Assembly: GCA_954871525.1 (NCBI GenBank)
Contig: OX940864.1
Coordinates: 20,764,001-20,828,000 of the forward strand
Length of the DNA: 64,000 bases
Direction of reading: 5' to 3'
Source of the DNA: Parietaria judaica
Taxonomy: Eukaryota; Streptophyta; Magnoliopsida; Rosales; Urticaceae
Position numbers and translations under genes: made by a program. A model generated the notes under the pieces. That model was not told the origin of the DNA. It was given only the letters and a program-made list of their open reading frames with translations, and made no database searches. Numbering within the stretch: the stretch's first letter is position 1; each line of letters opens with the position of its first letter. This document shows, in pieces, positions 58,682-64,000 of the stretch.

Positions 58682-61452
58682 TGTTGGGAGTGGAAACCAC
58701 CGTAAGGGTTTGAATCCCGATTCCATTACGCCGAAAATCGCCTCCAAGCCTTTCCGGTAACATTTAAAAAAATGATTTTAAAGCGGAAAACTTGTTATCG
58801 GACTAACGGCACAGATATCGGGCAATAACCATTTTAACAAGATCCGATAAATATTACATATTTAATATTCACAACTCATTATTAATATCATAGTCGAAAT
58901 AAGAAATAAATAGAAAGCGGTAAATGTTTGCATTTATTAACCCAATACATAAGGCCGTACATCGGTTGACGTTTCTGGCTGCGGACTCTGAAGTTCGGCA
59001 GGGCACCGCCGGTGCTGAGGGAAACACATGTGATCTTCCGGGATATTCTCCTGGATTCCTCGTACCGAAGCGTGGGCTTCGCCGGCAGGACTCCGTCGCA
59101 AAACTTTAACTGAGGTTCTTTTGAAGCTTCCAGAGAACAACGTCTCACTAAGCCGAACCAGAAAAGAGATCAGAAGCAGAAAACTCGCAGACCCTAGAGA
59201 GAGAGGGAGAGCTCGAGTTTTTGCTCTGGGGAAGGTGTGAAAAATGTGTAGAATGAGCCTCCTATTTATAGGCTCAGACTGTAACCGAATTGGAGATATT
59301 CCCTCCCTAATTTTTGAATTTATATAATTAAATGTAATTAATTATTCTAATCCAATGGTCCAGATTTAATCTCATCTAAATCCAATGGATATAATTAATT
59401 AGGGATTTAATTAAATAATAAATACATGATAAGATCAAAATATTTAATCTTATCTTCATATTTACTAAATTCGAATTATATATATTCATATATAATAAAA
59501 TTCGAATTCTTTAATGATTATCTAGATCAAATGGTTAAAAATAAATCTTAAACCAATCCAATGGATCAAATAAATTAGGAATAAAATCAAATACTCTAGG
59601 GTTTTAACAAAACCCTAATTCGAATTCTTATCCTTATATTTTTCGAATTACATGTGATATATATTATTAATTAATTTCTAATCCGACGGTAAAGATTAAA
59701 TCTTAAAACCGATCCAACGGATATAATTAATTAACCGAAATTCGAAATACCTAAGCTTGATCACTAAGCTACCAATTTAAAAATTTTATTAGGGTTGAAA
59801 TCAATTATCTTAATCCAACGGTTGATATTAAATCATAACCGATCCAATGGATTAATTGATTTTAGGGATTTGCTAAAATACCAAAAATATTTGGTACTTA
59901 TGCCGCAAATATGGAAAGACCAAATCATACTATTCGAATTAGCTAGGGTTTCTTATCATGAAACCCTAATTCGAATTTACACATTTAAATATATTTAAAT
60001 ATATATTTTTATTTATTAATATAAATCTATTAATTATTAATTAGATATTAATAATTAAATCAAAATAATTAAATTATATTAATAATTCATGATCTCAATA
60101 TCACACATTAAAATGTCATGGTGCCACACCATCATTTAAATTCGTGACATGTGATTTAATTTCATAGTTTATCGAACCGAGCACAAACTTTGAAAATCCA
60201 TAAATCACAAACCGTAAGTCGAAATGACTTGGTTCAAAAAGCAAAGTTGATTAGAATTTAATTTCCAACAACATAGTGCTGATAGAAAATATAAATTCTA
60301 ACTTTCTTTTATCAGTTAATTTCGTGTACCAAAATATGGTACTTTTGCCACGCTGACGATAAAACTATCTGATGTCTACCAAAGACTTTCAGTTTTATAA
60401 GTCTAGCCAAATGATTAAACATTATCCAGAATGTATTTTAATCACGTACGTATCATCCGTTACAGAGCTATCCTGGGGACCATGGACCCGTATCACTTAA
60501 GCTCCAACGAACTACTAGTTGTTCGTCAAACCTCGAAGTGATTCCACTATAGACCCGAGGCTGCACTCTTTAGTGATACGGTATATATTATTCCCTTTAT
60601 AACAGCAGGTTGTCCATTGATACAATCAAATTCAGGTTATTATTCTTTCACTTGATGACTCACACATAAGCAGGCGGTTTTTACCGTATTGCCTCTCATT
60701 GCATTTTCCTCCTTGACTCAGTCAGTAATATTATGAGTAACCCACTTATGGTTTCGATTCATAAGTTGCGCACGGGTACCTCTCACTTCTCACCACCGAC
60801 AACCAAGGGAATCATCATGACTCTGAAGAGAGCTGTGTGATGCCCATGTCTATGATCAAACTACCCTTACTACTGACTATCATGTTCCCAAAATAATAGT
60901 GTTGGGAACAACGGTAATATCTTGTGTTCTTTAACGGTTAAATCAAAGAACAATCAAGCCAGTAGTTCGGACTCAAGACCACTCAGGACTTAGAAATAAT
61001 ATCCATTTGATCATCTATTTGTGACTCAACTACAAGTTATCAGTGACGGTCTGATATGATAACTTCTTGAGTTTAAGTCAGGTCCAATCCAGTATGAAGA
61101 CACTTCACACTTAATGCACTTCTAGTGAGTGTGACACACACATAATCCAGAATAGGATTGTCACTTAGTCACACTAATGACCTTATACGATTAATGGGCT
61201 CCCACCCAGTTAATCAGGTCATGGACATTTTAAGTTAATTTATTATGATTATTAATTCTTCCTCACATTGACTCTGTTGTGATAATAATAACATAATTGC
61301 ATCCTTTATGAACTATGGAAACAAACATTCTATTTTACTCTACCATAAACTATAATAAGATTAACATAATAAGTATCATCTTCATTCAATGACATGTCAT
61401 AATCTTTTACAAATGGATAAAATATCTTGTTTAAGAATACATATGTCCAACA
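58682..61452 (-). repeat. solo LTR, 2.8 kb, copia-like
   Basis: Ends are TGTTGGGAGTGG and ATATGTCCAACA, a six-base inverted end TGTTGG/CCAACA. Perfect target duplication AAGTC at 58677-58681 and 61453-61457. Minus orientation is inferred from a TATA box CCTATAAATAGGAGGC (RC of about 59259-59274) followed by a CT-rich leader. No coding domain in 2771 bp. Contains many 'aattcgaatt' and 'ccaatggat'/'ccaacggat' motifs. A fragment of a related LTR lies at 27045-27742. No other part of the element remains here. Confidence 0.82.
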
Positions 61453-61457
61453 AAGTC

Positions 61458-62500
61458 AAGGTCTTTGACCCAAGCCAAAACCCATCGGCTCAAGTCCAAG
61501 CTTGTAGGGCGAAGCCTTGAATACAAAGCCCAAAAGAAGAAGTCTAAGGACCAACGACAGCCCTAGGAAGACCTCGAACGACAACCTCGAAAGGTTTTCG
61601 ACAACCCGGTATGAAGCGAGTGACCTTAGAAGGATCTTGGTGAGGCGACGATGACCTTAGATGGTTCACGGCGACCCTAGATGACGACCTTGAAAGGCTC
61701 CGACGACGTGCTTGCCAAAAGAGAGGTCGTCGTCGCCCGAGGATAGCTCCTCGGTCGACAATGACCTCTCTTTGACCTAGTCAACGATGACGTCCTCGCC
61801 AAGGCAAGCTCTTAGGGCGACGGATACCTCTTTTTTGCCTAGTCAACGATGACATCCTCGCAAAGACAAGCTCCTCGGGTGACGACGACCTCTCTTTGAC
61901 CTAGTTAACGATGACATCCTCGCCAAGGCAAGCACCTCGGACGAAGATGACCTCTCTTTCAGCGAGTCAACGACGACATCCTCGACATGGCAAGCTCTCC
62001 ACGACAATGTACAACACCTCTCTAACGAGGCTTGTCCAGGAAAAATCTCCCAACAACACCAAACAACAAGCATGCCAAGTTCGCCAGGGCACTAAGGAAG
62101 TTTCACAGACGTTGTAGGTCCCGTATCAATTGCAGCTTCGAGGGCGTTGGGATGCGTTGCATCCCATCTGGGAGCATTGGTGCTAGCATGTCCACTAGGG
62201 AAATCCAACCACTTGTCTTGCGTATCAAACTGAAGCTCAGTGGTATGCGGTCCATGAAGACCATTTTCAGCAAGTAATGCGTGAAATTGGCAACGTGCCG
62301 GTCGGTGGCAATCAAAAAGGGAGTATCGAGTCAGCCTCACGTCATGTACTGCGCCTCGAGTTTTAAGTTGTGAAGATCGCGGTATCGTTATACACACGTA
62401 CAACGTGTCAATGAGTCAATCATACTTAACCTCTTTGGGCACCACAATCAACTCCTTCTTCAGGGCACGTGTAGGTCCTCTATCCGACACGTTGGCTCCA
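61458..62500. other. mixed spacer with minisatellite and unidentified degenerate coding-like DNA
   Basis: 61458-61760 has repeated 'gacgatgacctt' motifs. 62090-62500 is of coding-like composition. Overlapping minus-strand frames of 70 and 103 codons run through it, but neither shows a domain I recognise. It may be captured or decayed transposon sequence. Confidence 0.4.
61765..62012. repeat. 62-bp minisatellite
   Basis: Four imperfect copies with starts at 61765, 61827, 61889 and 61951, each containing 'cctctctttgacctagtcaa' and 'tcctcgccaaggcaagctc'. Confidence 0.88.
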
Positions 62501-63257
62501 CTACCCGTCGTACCAGAAAAGGACACTCTCTGATAAGTATATCAACATAGAAAGAAAAAAAAAAGTGATTAAAGGACACAAAAACATATGGGACTTTAGA
62601 TGAAGCGAATTCCGTGGTCGAGGATAGGTTGAATATCCGAATTCGGATAGCACTCTATCTTCGAGGTCCGCACTAAGTATACCACTGAGTTCGGAGAAAG
62701 GAATAATTGTATCTCCGATTTCAGACATGAAAGAATCTCCGAAGTCGACATCTGAGCTATATAGTCAAAGTCGGAGATAACTTTCTCAGAGATAATCCCC
62801 GACATTGAAGTTATAATACCCATACTACGGTATTAATGGCCAAATTTAAAAAAAATCGGGGTTAAACACCGAATTCTTTGTCCTTCTCGTTATTTTAACT
62901 TTCTCAAAATAGACTTCGGACAAGCTACGGGTGAAAAAATTATTACTTAAAATAGGAAATAAGCTATATCTATAGTAAAAAAGAGCTTACCCATGGCTAT
63001 AGCTGCGTTTGTAGTGATCCTTCCCAAAAAAAAAAAAAAATTGATGATCAATGTGAAAGTTAAGCACTAGCTAGTGAGAGAGAGATGAGAGTAAAGTGGG
63101 AGAGTTCGAGCAGAGGAAAGAAATAGAAAAAATACATTTCAGAAGTCTTTTGGGACAGAAACAATATTGAACATTACCATTTTTCGAATTTTAAAAACAT
63201 TGGTCACCAACTTTCGAATTTCTCGTATTTGTGTTACTATAGTTAATGAATTTTCCC
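62500..63257 (-). mobile_element. partial Mutator-like element related to 54552-58386
   Basis: The right end, 63160-63257, ends AATTTTCCC and matches the left inverted repeat of the 54552-58386 element in reverse complement. Further in, 'gtagtgatccttccc' (about 63012-63026) matches reverse complement of 54750-54765, and 62600-62830 carries the same 'tcggagat' type motifs. Its other end was not found, so it is truncated or merges into the spacer to the left. Confidence 0.55.
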
Positions 63258-63516
63258 TTAATAAATTTATTTGTCCTCACACAAGGACTTGTGATCGAAA
63301 GATATAAATGCGATGCTAATGAAATAAAAATTCAGTTAAACACAAGTGCAGTAAAAGGATTGTAAACCATAAATCAATCTTTATCTTTATTTATTCGTAA
63401 TAACGGTCATAAAACTTTTACAAACATTGTTTCGATCTCACTAACTAGACGGAACATTCCTAAGACTCGAAACATTTTTTTCTACCGTCATTACTCTCAG
63501 TTTTACTCCAAAGTTA
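63258..63516. other. 3' flank of X3, no gene seen
   Basis: Short AT-rich stretch between the Mutator-like end and the stop codon of X3. Confidence 0.5.
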
Positions 63517-64000
63517 TTATTTGTGGGTGCAAAGCGACGACAAGGATGGATAGAGAGAAGGGTTGAGGCGAGGCTTCGCAAGTGCACACAAGGGTGTAGC
63601 TTTGAACAAGGAATTACTCTCACTCGTGAGATCGACCTTGTCGCAGCCATCCGGAATTTTCCATGCAAAACCCTGGAGAAGCCTCCCCAAGAGCAACAAT
63701 GTCACGGTGGTGCCCAGCCCCGCCCCGGGGCAGCCTCGTCTCCCAGCGGTGAAACTAACAAACCTCAACTCAGGTTCCGCCAAGTCCTTTGGGTGCTCCG
63801 CGAGGTGGCGGCCCGGGTCAAACCTATGAGGGTTGTCCCACACAGACGGGTTGCGGCCAAGGGCCATGCGGCTTAGTATGACGTTGCTGCCTTTGGGGAT
63901 GAAGTAGCCTGCGACGGTGCAGTCGACGGAAGCGACATGGGGGAGGTTGAACGGCGCCACAGGATGGAGGCGGAGTGCCTCTCTAGCGCATCCCACTACG
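63517..64000 (-). CDS. CYP79: CYP79-type cytochrome P450, copy X3, 3' part of exon 3
   Basis: The gene enters from the right edge. The frame is open from 63999 to the stop ending at 63517 and encodes the C-terminal 160 residues. Visible features: K-helix REALRLHP with intact ExxR, PFNLPHVAS, FDPGRHLAEHP, heme loop FTAGRRGCPGAGLG with its cysteine, and the C-terminal LNPSLYPSLSS. FDPGRHL and codon-level details match X2 better than Y2. By comparison with X2 and Y2, exon 3 should start about 158 bp beyond the edge. This part is intact; the remainder is unseen. Confidence 0.9.
   Translation of the reverse strand, partial: VVGCAREALRLHPVAPFNLPHVASVDCTVAGYFIPKGSNVILSRMALGRNPSVWDNPHRFDPGRHLAEHPKDLAEPELRFVSFTAGRRGCPGAGLGTTVTLLLLGRLLQGFAWKIPDGCDKVDLTSESNSLFKATPLCALAKPRLNPSLYPSLSSLCTHK

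Noticed and set aside
62092..62403. 103-codon minus-strand frame next to the minisatellite
   Set aside because: It competes with another open frame on the same strand, no known domain was recognised, and it is flanked by transposon remnants. Kept only as unidentified coding-like DNA.

Overview
The window is nuclear DNA of a flowering plant. It carries introns with GT-AG boundaries, TATA-type promoters, and many plant transposons: Ty1/copia, Ty3/gypsy chromovirus, LINEs with an RVT_3-type RNase H, Mutator-like, hAT and MITE. The only host genes I can support form a tandem array of CYP79-type cytochrome P450s, all on the minus strand. CYP79 enzymes convert amino acids to aldoximes, the entry step to cyanogenic glucosides and related nitrogenous defence compounds. 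The species cannot be named from the sequence alone.

Five P450 copies are visible. From left to right: X1 (exons 1-2 at 3174-1217, exon 3 not in the window); Y1 (a pseudogene spread over 30440-17423, cut by three retroelements and with a deleted 5' half); X2 (complete three-exon gene, 46673-42373, 539 aa, with the normally invariant ExxR arginine changed to leucine); Y2 (complete, 53687-51712, 547 aa, all key motifs present); X3 (3' part of exon 3, from the right edge to 63517). X1, X2 and X3 resemble one another, as do Y1 and Y2. The DNA between X1 and Y1 also matches the DNA between X2 and Y2, so an ancestral X-Y pair was probably duplicated as a block. Y2 is the only copy in view that looks fully functional.

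Nearly everything else is mobile DNA. 1-896: 3' end of a copia element. 3175-6667: duplicated upstream DNA of X1. 6668-11356: a non-autonomous LTR element in the tandem form LTR-body-LTR-body-LTR with 5-bp target-site duplication (TSD) GAGAC. 11357-16640: AT-rich DNA with an old chromovirus LTR remnant and a 1.5-kb solo LTR (TSD AAAAA). 16641-17422: 5'-truncated LINE. 17584-26553: 9-kb gypsy element (TSD AGCAC). 26671-29502: rearranged copia (TSD GGGGT). 31189-32571: a Pack-MULE with about 325-bp inverted repeats, a perfect 9-bp TSD and a captured gene for a secreted protein. 32947-34982: hAT-like element. 35497-39824: 4.3-kb solo LTR (TSD CAAAT). 40466-42335: LINE just past the X2 stop codon. 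48.1-49.5 kb and 49815-50185: small DNA transposons. 54136-58624: nested Mutator-like elements containing an F-box pseudogene. 58682-61452: 2.8-kb solo LTR (TSD AAGTC). 61.5-63.26 kb: a minisatellite and part of a second Mutator-like element.

Almost all insertion boundaries were read directly from TSDs, and several are confirmed by an empty site in the paralogous block. The insertions in Y1 and in the X1-Y1 spacer therefore happened after the block duplication.
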